Shown here in pieces: positions 1-10,400 of a DNA stretch of 64,000 nucleotides (position 1 is the stretch's first letter; each line of letters starts with the position of its first letter). The position numbers and the translations under genes are program-made. The DNA is taken from NCBI GenBank assembly GCA_022828595.1, contig JAKGHH010000003.1, positions 57,649,759-57,713,758 of the forward strand, written 5' to 3'. The stretch comes from Nelumbo lutea. Lineage: Eukaryota > Streptophyta > Magnoliopsida > Proteales > Nelumbonaceae. The notes below the pieces were generated by a model, which saw only the letters and a program-made list of their open reading frames with translations, did no database searches and was not told the DNA's origin.

Positions 1-699
1 CAGGATCAATAAGAAAAGTTCAGAACTTTCCAACAACCACTGGCCAAATAGATATAAAATTACAACCAAACCATAAGAAACTAAAAGAACTCGACTGCAG
101 TAGTTATTCTTCAACTCAATCTAATGATTCGAGGCTCTAAAAGGCTAAACCAATGCCTTTCGTACTAATTGCCTACTCCGATTCCTATTGTAAAATTTCA
201 AGCAATAAACATGTAAAATCATCAAATAAATAAGAACAAGGCAAGAATTTGAGTTATACAGGGGTCAATCCCCAACTCACCGTGTATAAACAAATTGAGA
301 AGATAATAAAATAAAAAATATATCGATGCACTTCACACTATAAACACACTTGAATTCGAGAATCATCTTACAAACCTAAACACATAGATCTTAAAAAAAC
401 AAACCCTAATCATTTGGGCGAGGAAAACATTAGACATGTAAAATCCTAAAACCCGAAAAACATGAGCAGAGAAAGGTTGATTGTACCTAAGTACAACGTT
501 GAACAGTGAGTATTCTTAACTTCCTACACAAGAAAAACGTTTCTTTAGTACCTGGAAGTTCGAAGAAGAAGAAGAGAGGTTCATTTAGTACCTGTATAGA
601 TGCTTCTCAATTGCTAATCGCCTGAAGCAAACTTGTTCTCAGTTGAGATGGAGAATGAAGGGGGCTTCAATCAACACTTTTTGAAATTTTGCCAAATGC
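1..699. other. Unassigned DNA, possibly the 5' leader of a minus-strand gene
   Basis: No convincing coding region is visible. Read on the minus strand, a pyrimidine-rich leader-like stretch (about 680 to 600) is followed by two splice-donor-like sites with the same hexamer GTACTA, near 592 and 552. This could be the first non-coding exon of a gene whose body lies left of the window, but the window holds no coding exon to support it. Low confidence. Confidence 0.2.
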
Positions 700-866
700 C
701 GGTTGGAACTTCACAAATTTAGACCATTTTGGGCTTTTAGGGTCTTTTTTAAGATCCTGTCTTTTGGTCTAGCAGGCTTCTACGAGCCAAATGGAAAAAG
801 ACCATTTTTGGTCTACCAGGCTTCTAAAAGCCCAATAGATCTTTTAAAAAGACTTGCCAAACAGGG
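700..866. repeat. Foldback MITE remnant
   Basis: Internal inverted repeats face each other: GGTCTTTTTTAAGATC near 740 and its near complement ending near 850. A direct repeat of the GGTCTANCAGGCTTCTA type occurs in both halves. The right end reads as the common MITE terminus TTGCCAAACAGGGCC; the left terminus is eroded, so no target-site duplication can be given. Confidence 0.4.
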
Positions 867-867
867 C

Positions 868-1412
868 CTAAGTTAACTCTTCAAAATTTACCAAAATGCC
901 ATCATCTTCTTGCACCTCTTTGCCTCCCTCCTTTTCAGTCCGACTGTTCTCCTTTGAGCCTCTCCTCCCCTGAACGACTGTAACTTCTGTCTCCTCTTTC
1001 ATCTTTTCCACCAAGGCAAATGTTGGATCAGTACCCTTGACCACCACTCGTAAAACAAAAGACTCACCTGCAAACATCAAGTTTATTTTCTTAGGGATTG
1101 AGTGAATATATTCCGTTTCAATTAGCACTCTTGCATACTCTAACTGCTTCCAGGACTTGTTACGTGCATCAAACCTCTTGAACACTCTGCAAGCATCTCC
1201 TATTGCCCTAAATGTTTGTGTGCACCAAGATTGTAGATGTATTCTGTAGATGCTAATCCAAGCAAACCCCTCTTAATTGAATCATGTATTTGCCCGACTG
1301 ATGGAGTCCACCTACCTAACCAAAACTCTAGCTGTCGCTGTGTGCAAATACCCTCGTTCTCCAAGACATTCTCTGCTTTTGATTTACTCTTGAACATAAA
1401 AAAAGAGGCCAA
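868..1412 (-). pseudogene. DUF4283-type LINE ORF1 fragment, frameshifted
   Basis: Two minus-strand open segments (1412-1200 and 1185-868) are joined by a third frame across about 1205-1160 that reads AIGDACRVFKRFDARN. Together they follow the order of the plant DUF4283 domain: a 'RW.P..G' block, a 'GDAC..F' block and a 'L.YARVLIET...IP' block, then an acidic tail. DUF4283 proteins are usually ORF1 nucleic-acid chaperones of plant L1 LINEs or their relatives. At least one frameshift is needed and no zinc knuckle or downstream ORF2 follows, so this is a remnant. It lies head to head with the plus-strand LINE-A that starts just to its right and is not part of it. Confidence 0.55.
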
Positions 1413-1555
1413 AATTTAACTTACTTCCATCCCCTTCATCACCCTCTCTCTTCTTTCCCATCATAAAACATCGATTTCTTTAGGATCGGCATTTACAAAC
1501 CTTCCCACAAGACTGGAGAAGAATAGCACCAAAAGACTTGTGAAGAATAGCACAA

Positions 1556-2548
1556 GTGATTTTGAGAGAGTTAATTCCGAAGAACTCGGTTGTTATCACA
1601 CCCTATGACAGATGCAAGGAAGCACTAGACTTGGGAGATGCTGAAGTAGAAATCATGGAAAAAAATTTTCAGTCAGAGGTAGGTTCTTTCACTGTCTCAA
1701 AGTGGTGCCTACTTTCAAATACAAAAAATATTGATGTTCAGGACAATGTCACTGTCCGATTGCTTTGTCTTCCTCTCAACCTTTGGAAGCTTTAAACGCT
1801 GCAGTCCATAGCTTCCATTTGTGAGGCCAGGTTAGAGGGAGCTTTTGTCTATGATCTTCACTTAGCCACGATAAAGCTTGGTGGAGTTAAGCCTTGTGAC
1901 ATTCCGAGAAGGATAGAATTACTGGTGGATGGATTCTCTTATCCAGTTTGGCTGGTAACCTCCGTTGAAGCTCAGCTGTGGAAGGAAGGTCGCAGGGTAG
2001 AAGATGAGGAGATAGAGCAGGTCTGCTTGAGAGGACTGCAAGATAGGGACAGGAGGAAGAATTGAGGAGAAATTGAGGGCAAAGGGAAAGAGGAAGAATT
2101 GAGGAGAAAAAAGAAACAGGAGGAGCAGTTAGAGGAGATTTGGGACCAGATATGCTTTTATCTTGAGGAATACAAGCAAAGAGAGGACTGGGTGGAAAGA
2201 AATAAAGAAAACTTCAAAACTCAAGAGGAGTTTTCTGATAGTGTGTTCGAGGACTGTATAACTGTGGCAGGAAAACCTTATTTGAAAAAATTACAAGAGG
2301 AGGAATTGGAGAGGATTTGGGGACAAATTTGTGTACTCCTTGAGGAATATAAACTTATAGAAGAATCTTCGGAGGAAATCCTCAAAAAAATGGATCCCCA
2401 AGAAGCATCAAAGGTATTACCATGCAAATCTGGACTAGCAAACAACCGCCAGAAAAAGAAAAAATCAGAGGTGGAAAGGCTGATTTCTGACATAGAAGGA
2501 GATATAGAATTTACTGGAAGAGGAGAGAGAAGGAAGGTCTTTAAGTAG
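1556..2548 (+). pseudogene. LINE-A ORF1 remnant
   Basis: Plus-strand open segments at 1556-1795 and 2099-2548, with weaker coding signal between them. The first ends in VRLLCLPLNLW, the characteristic 'GLPLHLW' block of DUF4283 proteins, and is followed past a stop by IPRRIELLVDGFSYPVWL. The second segment is Glu/Lys rich with two copies of a motif like LEEIWDQICFYLEEYK, suggesting an internally duplicated coiled coil. It ends 45 bases before the ORF2 start, the usual plant L1 arrangement. Function inferred: RNA-binding partner of the LINE. At least two stops interrupt it. Confidence 0.55.
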
Positions 2549-2592
2549 GGGACATGTAATTTTGAGGTGGGTATCAAATCCTTTGTTTTCCC

Positions 2593-3932
2593 ATGAAAAT
2601 TATAAATTGGAACGTGAGGGGCTTAGGCAGTGCAAGGAAGAAAAGAGCTATAAAGGATCTCCTTAGAAGGGAAAGGTCGGATATTGTAATGTTACAGGAG
2701 ACCAAGTTAGCTGATCTGGATAGAAGATGGGCTAGAAGCGTTTGGAAATCTAGAGGAATTAGTTGGGTTTCAACACTTTCTTGGGGGGGGGGGCTCAGCG
2801 GGTATTGTTACTTTTTGGAGAGAGGATGTTGTGGAGGAATTAATAGGGAGTTTCTCAGTATTCCTTAAGTTTAGGAGTGTGAAGGATGATTTTAGCTGGG
2901 TACTAACCAATGTGTATGGACCATGTAACTATAGAGAAAGGAATGAATACTGGGAAGAATTATCAAGGATCCAGGGTTTATGGGATGGTCCTTGGTGTTT
3001 GGGGGGGGATTTTATTGTAATTTGCTTCACTAATGAATCAAACAATCCACATCAGACCATAACAACTAGCATTAGGAAGTTCAATGAGTTCATCAATGCT
3101 TTTGAGTTAAAGGAACTTCCTTTGCCACGAGCTCACTTTACATGGTCTAATTATCAGGAAACCCCAACTTGCTCAAAGCTTGATAGATTTCTATTTAATG
3201 AAAGTTGGGAAAGTCATTGGAGGGATTTAGTAGCTAGAGCTCTACCTAGAGTTACTTCTGATTGCCCCATTGAGTTAGGATAGGAACCTTTTAGGCATGG
3301 ACCTCGACCCTTTAGATTTGAAAACATGTGGTTGACACACCCTGACTTTGTGAAGAAGATTGAGGAATGGTGGAGGGAGGATTTAAGTGGGGTGAGGTGG
3401 AAAGGGGTGAGATTCCACAAAAAATTGAGAAGTTTGAGATCAAAACTAAAGGACTGGAATAAAGATTAGTTTGGGAAATTAAAGGAGGCAAAATCATCTT
3501 TGCTAACTCAAATAGAGGAGTTAGATGTGAAGGAGTCCCAAAGAACCATGAATAGGCAGGAGCGAGAATTGAGATGGGAGCTGAAGAGGGATCTAGAAGA
3601 GGTACTACTATGGGAAGAAATCTCCTAGAGGCAAAAATCTAGATGCAAATGGATTAAGGAAGGTGATGGAAACGCTAAATTCTTCCATGAGATGGCCAAT
3701 GGGAGGAGGGGGAAAAATTTGGTGGCTAAGCTTGAAGTTGATGCAATGACTTATGGGTCTTAAGAGGAGATAGCCAATTGTTTTGTTTCCCACTTCAACT
3801 GTATTCTAAGGAGGCCTTTAGGTAATACGGTGGAGTTGGAAGGTGTTATTTGGCCAAGACTTTTTGAGGAGAAGGATGGTTGGACAGGCACTTTGAGGAG
3901 GATGAAATATCATCAAAGAAGATTTGCTTGAG
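2593..3932 (+). pseudogene. LINE-A ORF2, endonuclease domain and linker
   Basis: Starts with MKIINWNVRGLGSARKKRAI, the N-terminus of the apurinic-like endonuclease (exo_endo_phos) of plant L1 elements. Conserved blocks visible: NWNVRG, LQETK (catalytic Glu), NVYGP, GGDF and SDCPIEL (eroded SDHxPI). A frameshift lies in the run of ten G near 2791, so the frame changes from the first to the second half; a TAG follows at about 3281. The linker to the RT (KWIKEGDGNAKFFHEMANGR, about 3650) stays recognisable but carries several stops. Neither nuclease nor RT can be made from this copy. Confidence 0.75.
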
Positions 3933-4021
3933 GTCTTTAGAGAGTTTAAGGAAAGTTCTACAATAAGTCAAGGAGTTAATGTACAAGATTCTGGCCAAGG
4001 TCTTGTCATTGAGGATAAAAA

Positions 4022-5954
4022 TGTTAGACAGTTATGCCCTTAGCTCCAATCACATTGATGTACCTTTTTGACATTTATTGTAAATGAATAAAGTACATAA
4101 TTGATTCATGTCATTGTGGTGTGTTTCTGTGTAATACCCTTAAACTGGACACTTAATGGGACTCGTGTTAGTTTAGAATCTTCACAACCGTTGGATAGAT
4201 CTGGGGAGATTTATCTTGCCAAGGCTGACACTGATGTGCCGCCAAGTTGGTTGGGGTGGCTTGTCTCAGCTGCCAGGGTGAGACCTGAGGTACATGCAGT
4301 GTGGGTTTTCTTGAAACCCTGAACCGGACCAAAATTCCATTATTGCCTTGGACCTTGGAGATAGATGGGCAAAACTGGAATGTTACACCTGACCCCTAGA
4401 CTCAATTATGATACTGCACTAGGTGTCGGATTGGGCTGTCTTTGATATGCCAATCAGTGAGATCCTTAGAGGGGGTCAAAACCTAGGTATGTTGGGACAG
4501 TCCAAGAATTCATCTGAGTGGGTGATCATAGTGACAGGATCAGCCCCTTTGTTGGACAAAGTGTGATCGGGGATGCATTCTCTCTGATGGAAACCTAAAC
4601 TGCTGGCAGTTAATTTCAACCGTTGAAATTTGTTTTGCAAAAAATATTTATATAAAGATATACATATATATATATATATATTATGGTTTCAAAATGTTTG
4701 CAAAAGGTTTTAATTCCCGGGATCCATGTGAGTAGAGAGTGCGGCATTGCACCTTGCAGCCGAGGGAGAGGTCATCTCTTGTCAGGCAGTGTTTGATCAT
4801 TATGGGCTGAGAGGTTAAGTGTAAGACTATTGAGGGTAATACCTGATGGGCTAATCTTTCATCTGCCCACAGTCCTTGGGTTTTCATAAGGTGGCTGGAC
4901 CCAATGACCATTTAGTGTAAATGTTGGGCCCATTAAGAGCCCATGTTGATAGACTCAGGGGTTCACTGTCTCCTACAGTGAATTCGGCCAGGCCTTATAA
5001 CAAAGGCTAGGCTGAACCCATGTGGTTGATGTGTAGATCAATGTTTGGGTCCCACGCCATACAAGGATAGCCAACTGGGCAGCAGGTTAAGAGGTTAAGT
5101 GATCACATAGATTTAATGGGCCTAAAGCCCATTCTAACTGGCTTAATAAGATTAATTAAATAGGGGGCGGTTCTGGGATTTGGATCAACAGATAGGATAA
5201 GGGATTATCCCTATCCACTTAAAGAGTCCAGATCCAAATAAAGATTTGGATAAGGAAACTCCTAATTTGATTAGGAAGGCTGATCTTTATCTACAGATAA
5301 GATAAGGGATTATCCTTATCTCTTAAAGAGAGTCCAGATCCAAATATAAGATTTGGATTAGGAAACTCCTAATAGAATTAGGAAATCCTCTCTTTAAGGC
5401 TATAAATAGGTGAGCAAGGCGGACCTCCAAATAGACTCACAGTCTGCTGAATTAAGAGAGAAGGCAATTCACAGTTTGATTGTTCTTGTCTTCTGCTCTT
5501 TTCTTCCTGTTCTTGCCGCCCCTACCCAGTTCGATCTCTACCTGTGAGAGATCAAGAATCGTTCTTGATATTGCTTCTTGGTAGAAGAGGCAATTTGAAG
5601 GCGTACTCATCAGCCCTCTACTACATTCTTGCTGAAGAATTTTGTTCTTGCTGAAGAGCCATCCTACTGATTCTGCTTCACCTCACACTTTGTCATCTTC
5701 AGTGGGATCAGTTTTTGGTTTTCTCCTTGGGCGTGAACACCTTCATTGGGAGTTATTGTTACTCCGTATCATGTATATCCCTCTTATCTCTTTTGGTTTC
5801 AGATTTGGCCCGGTTTGGTTCAAGATTGATCATTGAAAATGCAGTTCTCTAAAATAGTGAATGCAATTCCCAGATGGGAGAGAGAAATTTTTGAAATTTC
5901 ACCCAACCTTCTTACAGGGTTCGGCCATCCGTATCATGGATCTCTCATCCCTTA
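4022..5954 (+). mobile_element. Solo-LTR-like element, copy 1, inserted in LINE-A RT
   Basis: This 1.9-kb block splits the RT domain between KVLSLRIK (left) and MVLPIIISQAQGAF (right). It starts with TGTTAGACAG and is flanked by A-runs followed by ATG on both sides. A TATA-like CTATAAATAGG near 5401 and a pyrimidine-rich leader resemble LTR promoter structure. Block-for-block similarity to 39757-41612 in inverted orientation (TATGCCCTTAGCT near the start; ATTTTTGAAATT near the end) defines a family. No internal protein or primer-binding site is present, hence solo LTR. The superfamily cannot be decided, and the exact ends are uncertain by tens of bases. Confidence 0.6.
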
Positions 5955-7128
5955 AAAAAATGGTGCTCCCCATAATCATCAGTCAAGCCCAAGGTGCTTT
6001 CGTTCAGGGGAGACAAATGATTGATCAAATTTTAATAGCAAATGAATGTGTGGAGGAGATGCGAAGATCGGGTAACCAAGGCTTCATTTGTAAACTGGAT
6101 CTTGAAAAGGCCTATGATCTAGTGGACTGAAGCTTCTTGTTAGAGGTGCTCAGGAAGTGCAGGTTTGGGAACAAAAGAAAAACAGCCTTTTGAGAAGAAA
6201 TGACTGTTTAGAAAGTAGCAAAAATTCAAAAGAAAGTAGTAGAAATCAGAGTTCAAGAGGAGAGAAGAAGAAGAAGGTGGCGGCAACTTGGGTTCAGAGA
6301 GAGATTTTCGAACATAATCACTTCTCTTACACCCTTAATTCTATTTCATTAAGTTAAGTTTTAGTAATTTACAGAGAAGCCCCTAGTTGGGCAGAAAATT
6401 AAAAAGACATAACATAAGAAAGAATAAAGCCCAAATTAAGGCCCATTACAGTAAGAACATAAAAGATAAAAAAGGATAAACAGCCTATGGGCCATTCAAC
6501 CCATCTTCTCTACAGGAACAAATGGTGTAAATGGATCAAGGGATGCCTTTCCTCCTGCCATTTTTCTATTCTAGTCAATGGGGTAGTTAATGATTTTTTC
6601 CCAGCTTGTAGGGGGCCTAAGGCAAGGTGACCCACTATCCCCCTTCTTATTCACTTTGGTTGTCAATGCTTTTAGTAGATTTTTATCAGAGGCAGATAGG
6701 ATTGGGTCATTGAGAGGTTGGAGAATAGGTAGAGATAGAATTCCAGTCACCCATCTTCAGTTTGCAGATGACATTGTCATCTTTTGTGAGGGTTGTGATT
6801 TGGTAGAGGTGAGAAACTTGAAGAATCTAATCATTCTCTTTGAGAATGACTCTAATTTAAAAATCAATTTTTAAAAGAGTTGTGTGGTTGGACTGAACTT
6901 GGATGAAGGGGTACTGGAGACTATCGCTGCCTGCTTAGATTGCACCTATTCCGAGTGACCTTTGACGTATTTAGGACTTCCCCTAGGTGCAAACCCAAAG
7001 GAAAGTCTGTTTTGAAACCCTGTGGTGGAAAAGTTTGAAAAAAGATTGGCAGCTTGGAGGAGGAACTACATTTCTTTAGGGGGTAGAGTGACCTTAATAA
7101 AAGCTACTCTAGCCAATTTCCCAATGTA
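5955..7128 (+). pseudogene. LINE-A ORF2, reverse transcriptase part
   Basis: After the LTR-like insertion the RT resumes with QAQGAFVQGRQMIDQILIAN and FICKLDLEKAYDLVD (catalytic Asp of motif A). After the 340-bp insertion it continues with GGLRQGDPLSPFLF and LQFADDIVIF (the FADD catalytic motif, near 6760), then LTYLGLPLGA and LGGRVTLIKA. These are fingers, palm and thumb of a plant L1 RT in the right order. Stops at 6128 and 6872 and a broken thumb make it non-functional. Confidence 0.75.
6176..6515 (-). mobile_element. 340-bp insertion within LINE-A, LTR-like
   Basis: The insertion is flanked by the direct repeat GGAACAAA (6168-6175 and 6516-6523), and the LINE sequence is continuous across it. 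On the minus strand it starts TGTAGAGAAG and has a promoter-and-leader look but no ORF of note. It has no inverted termini that I can see. An 8-bp duplication is unusual for an LTR, so the class remains open. Confidence 0.4.
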
Positions 7129-7735
7129 TGGGGCATCTATTTCTGGGTGTTCAGGGTACTCAAGTGTCTATATCTAGGAGGGGCTAGACTGCTGTCAAGA
7201 TTGAAGAGACATGAAATGTGTGGGTTCTGACCATTTAAGCAAATTGGTTGTGTAATCTCTACAATCCTAGACCTTTGTGGACATTTCAAATTCCAAATTT
7301 ACAGATGAAGCAGGTTAAGTTCTCATATCATCCTGTCATGCTGGGAGAAAACTGGCAGCCTTCAAATGTTTTTGTTATACCATATAAACCTCTGGAAATC
7401 TGTGTAAAGTATGACCTTAATAAAAGCTACTCTAGCCAATTTCCCAATGTATGGGGCATCTATTTCTGGGTGTTCAGGGTACTCAAGTGTCTATATCTAG
7501 GAGGGGCTAGACTGCTGTCAAGATTGAAGAGACATGAAATGTGTGGGTTCTGACCATTTAAGCAAATTGGTTGTGTAATCTCTACAATCCTAGACCTTTG
7601 TGGACATTTCAAATTCCAAATTTACAGATGAAGCAGGTTAAGTTCTCATATCATCCTGTCATGCTGGGAGAAAACTGGCAGCCTTCAAATGTTTTTGTTA
7701 TACCATATAAACCTCTGGAAATCTGTGTAAAGTAT
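7090..7735 (+). repeat. Exact 323-bp tandem duplication
   Basis: The block 7090-7412 is repeated as 7413-7735; the two copies look identical wherever I compared them. GACCTT occurs at the start of each copy and again after the second, so the junctions share 6 bases of microhomology. The unit contains the last 40 bases of LINE-A plus unrelated DNA with a 57-codon open stretch (NLYNPRPLWTFQIPN...) that I do not recognise. Confidence 0.85.
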
Positions 7736-8187
7736 GACCTTTGTGATTATTTGTGTTGTATATTTATAAGGCAAAAGTTCTGTTCAACATTTTTATCAAA
7801 CATTGATGTCCTGAAATTCCATAATCTTTTAGTTTTAAGAAAATTGTATATTTAGCATGTTGATGTGTGTACATGTATATGATTGATATACATGATGGAT
7901 AAACAGTGCAACAGTTATATTTTCCCATTGATCAGAAGATGGTCAGTCAGGCTCAGCTGGTCAACAGGCCAACCTGGTCCATGTGCCCTACAACCCCTGA
8001 TATCCTAAGAAGACCCAAACCTTTCTTTCATAAACAATTTGCACAAAACTCAAGTTATAAGTATTACTTGAAAATACTCAAACAACACAAGACAATAAAG
8101 CCCTACTTAGATGTTGCAAATAGCTTTTAGGTGCAGATTCTACCAAATCTGAAATTGATAATTATCCAGAAAATTACAGCTTTTATT
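7736..8187. other. Non-coding stretch between duplication and LINE fragment
   Basis: Continues the sequence following the 323-bp repeats. A plus-strand open segment of 74 codons (7906-8130) has no recognisable motif and no splice context. The right end contains the first copy of the target-site duplication of the next element. Confidence 0.3.
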
Positions 8188-8542
8188 TATTTATTTATTG
8201 ACAAGTAACAAGTAAAAAATATTCATTAAGAATCTGAAAAAACCCAGAATAAATCAGACCAACCCCAAAGGAAGAAGAGGCCAAGTACAAAACTGAAGCT
8301 AAGCAAAAATAAAAAAGAAAAAGAAGACTAAGATTAACAAGCAAAAATAAATCAGACCATCCCTTTAACCTCAACAGTTTCATCTCTCACTACACCCCTA
8401 ACTCCTGACTCTCCTGGATTTCCCAAACAGCAGCCATCGAAGTTTAATTTAAGCCTCCCAGCTGTTGGTGGGAACCACTGAACTAACCTTGGTGATCTTG
8501 AGCTATGAGAGCTAGAAACTGCCTGCCAGTCTCTTAATAAGT
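8188..8542 (-). mobile_element. 5'-truncated LINE with RNase H start, minus strand
   Basis: On the minus strand a frame reads FPPTAGRLKLNFDGC then GNPGESGVRGVVRDE, the start of the RNase H domain of plant LINEs including the first catalytic Asp (NFDG). The rest of RNase H is deleted and the sequence runs into an A-rich 3' tail with an (AATA)n end. Imperfect 14-bp duplications TTACARCTTTTATT flank it (8174-8187 and 8543-8556). These prove a target-primed insertion of a short LINE piece. Confidence 0.7.
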
Positions 8543-8649
8543 TACAACTTTTATTATAAAAGAAATATTACCACTAAAGGGAAAGGGCAATTAATGATCC
8601 AAAATGTTGTGTTGCCTTACATCAATCCTGTTATTTTTTTTCCTTTTAA

Positions 8650-10387
8650 TGAAGAGGGGTGTCTAGGGGGGATGGTTAGAAGGATTCAGTGTAGGAGCTT
8701 AGGGTCCTTGCATCTCTCATCTGCAATTTGCAGATGATACCCTCATCTTCTTAGATGCTGTGGAAGACCAAGTCCTAAATCTAAGGGCAATATTAGCAAA
8801 TTTTGAGCTGCTCATAGGTCTGAAGGTTAACTTGGAAAAGAGTGTGTTGATTGCTATTGGTGATATCAGTCAGGAAGAGGTGTCAAAGTATGTGGCAGTC
8901 CTTGGTTGTAGTATTGGAGAACTTCCTTTCTCGTACTTAGGTCTCCCAGTGGGAGCTAAGTTTGGATCTGTAATCACATGGAAACCTCTCATAGAGAGGG
9001 TGGAAATGAGGTTGGAGGGCTGGAAGGCAAGATATCTGTCCTTGGGAGGCAGGTTACCCTACTAAAGAGTGTTCTTCAAAGCCTACCTACATGTTATCTA
9101 TCACTACTGAAAATACCAACCTCGATTGCTGAGAAGATAGAAAAGACTCAATGGGACTTCCTTTGGGAAGGAGCGAGAGGTCCAAGAAAGATGCACCTAG
9201 TAAGGTGGGAGAGAGTATGTAAGCCGAAAGCTTTGGGGGGTTTGGGCTTAAGAAGAATTGAACTTCTCAACAAGGATTTACTGGGGAAACGGTTATGGAG
9301 GTTCGGGATGGATAAGGAAAGGGACTTACTGTGGAGGAAAGTAGTAGTAGGGAAGTATGGAGTGGTAAGATTTGGATGGGAAACAAGGGAGGTTTCTAAT
9401 GCATATGGAGTAGGAGCGTGGAAGGGCATTATGAGCTTCAACCAGGACTTTAGAGGTCTGGTTAGCTTTAAATTAGGTGCTGGGGCTAGAGTGAGATTCT
9501 GGGAGGATGATTGGAGTGGGGTTGGGAAACTCTGTGAGATATGCCCAAGGTTATACAGATTGACAGAACATCAGGTATCTGTAGCCCAATGTTATGAAGT
9601 AACTGATGATAAGGTGGTTTGGACTCCTAAGTTCAGAAGACCCTTAAGAGATGAAGAGTTGGAGGAATGTATGCTGTTGTTGGACAGGCTGGAGCAGTTT
9701 CAGGTGTCTAATGATAGTGCAGATGGACCATGGTGGAAGAAGAGTAGAGATGGAAGATTCACAGTGAAGTCTTTCTATATGAAGCTCATTAAAGATAGTG
9801 AAGTCTTTCTATACTCGGTCACAATTGATCATCTGAAGAGGAGGGGGTTTGTATTTGGCAAATTACTGCTATATGTGTAAATCAGCAGAGGAGTCTGTTC
9901 ACCACTTATTCTACTCATGTCAGCTACCAAATTGCTTCTGGAGTTTCTATTGTTTTCTGTTTGGGGTACCTATATTCCACCCTTCTACTTCAGCAGAGAT
10001 TTTCTCTTCTTGGCCAAAATACAGAGGAAGCCTGAAAGCTAAGATTGCTTGGAGCTGTATCCCATTTGCGATTTGTTGGTCGTTGTGGAGGGAGAGAAAT
10101 AGGAGACTGTTTGAAGGAAAAGAAAGAAGGTCCGAATAGGTTGTGGCCTCTGTGGGCAAACTTGTCACAAGCTGGATCATCACATTACCTGAATTCAAAC
10201 ATATCAGATATTCAGATTTTGTTAATAACTTCTGGGATGTGTTTGAAATTCAAAATTGTAATGTGGTTTAATTTTCCTACTTTGAATTTTGTGTATGTCT
10301 GTGGTTTGGGTGTCATCTAGACACCTGACCTGATTGTACTTTGTTTTGTTTTAATAAAATTTTATTCTTATTCTTCAAAAAATATTC
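8650..10387 (+). mobile_element. LINE-B: 5'-truncated L1 LINE with intact 3' end
   Basis: Flanked by the 13-bp duplication TTTTTCCTTTTAA (8637-8649 and 10388-10400). The body starts inside the RT palm and ends in a 3' UTR with TTTTAATAAAATTTTATTC and an A-rich tail. It is about 1.74 kb long. It ends after the zf-RVT domain without RNase H, so it belongs to the RNase H-less L1 type, unlike LINE-C. Confidence 0.85.
8720..10139 (+). pseudogene. LINE-B ORF2 C-terminal part (RT palm to zf-RVT)
   Basis: Reading starts at SHLQFADDTLIF (motif C, catalytic Asp pair) and continues through KVNLEKS, FSYLGLPVGA and LSLGGR. One frameshift near 9060 moves it to the frame of VTLLKSVLQSLPTCYLSLL, DFLWEG and LGGLGLRRIELLNKDLLGKR (thumb and connection). 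A further frameshift near 9850 leads to the zf-RVT region, NYCYMCKSAEESVHHLFYSC. About 30 residues expected between FYMKLIK and TIDHLKRRG are deleted. Family knowledge: reverse transcriptase of L1 LINEs in plants. Non-functional as written. Confidence 0.8.
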
Positions 10388-10400
10388 TTTTTCCTTTTAA

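Larger units (their letters stand above)
1440..7128 (+). mobile_element. LINE-A: L1-type LINE, 3'-truncated, with two insertions
   Basis: The element carries ORF1 (about 1556-2548) and ORF2 (from 2593) on the plus strand. ORF2 is interrupted twice: by the solo-LTR-like element at about 4022-5954 and by a 340-bp insertion at 6176-6515. Reading resumes in the expected RT order on each far side. The last recognisable LINE protein is the thumb region (LGGRVTLIKATLANFPMY) ending near 7128; zf-RVT, RNase H and 3' tail are missing. Many stops and frameshifts show it is dead. Confidence 0.8.

Noticed and set aside
2278..2577. Minus-strand open frames opposite LINE ORFs (e.g. 2577-2278, 9441-9148, 18581-18396)
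   Set aside because: Shadow frames opposite purine-rich coding or repeat sequence, with Ser/Leu/Pro-rich chance composition.
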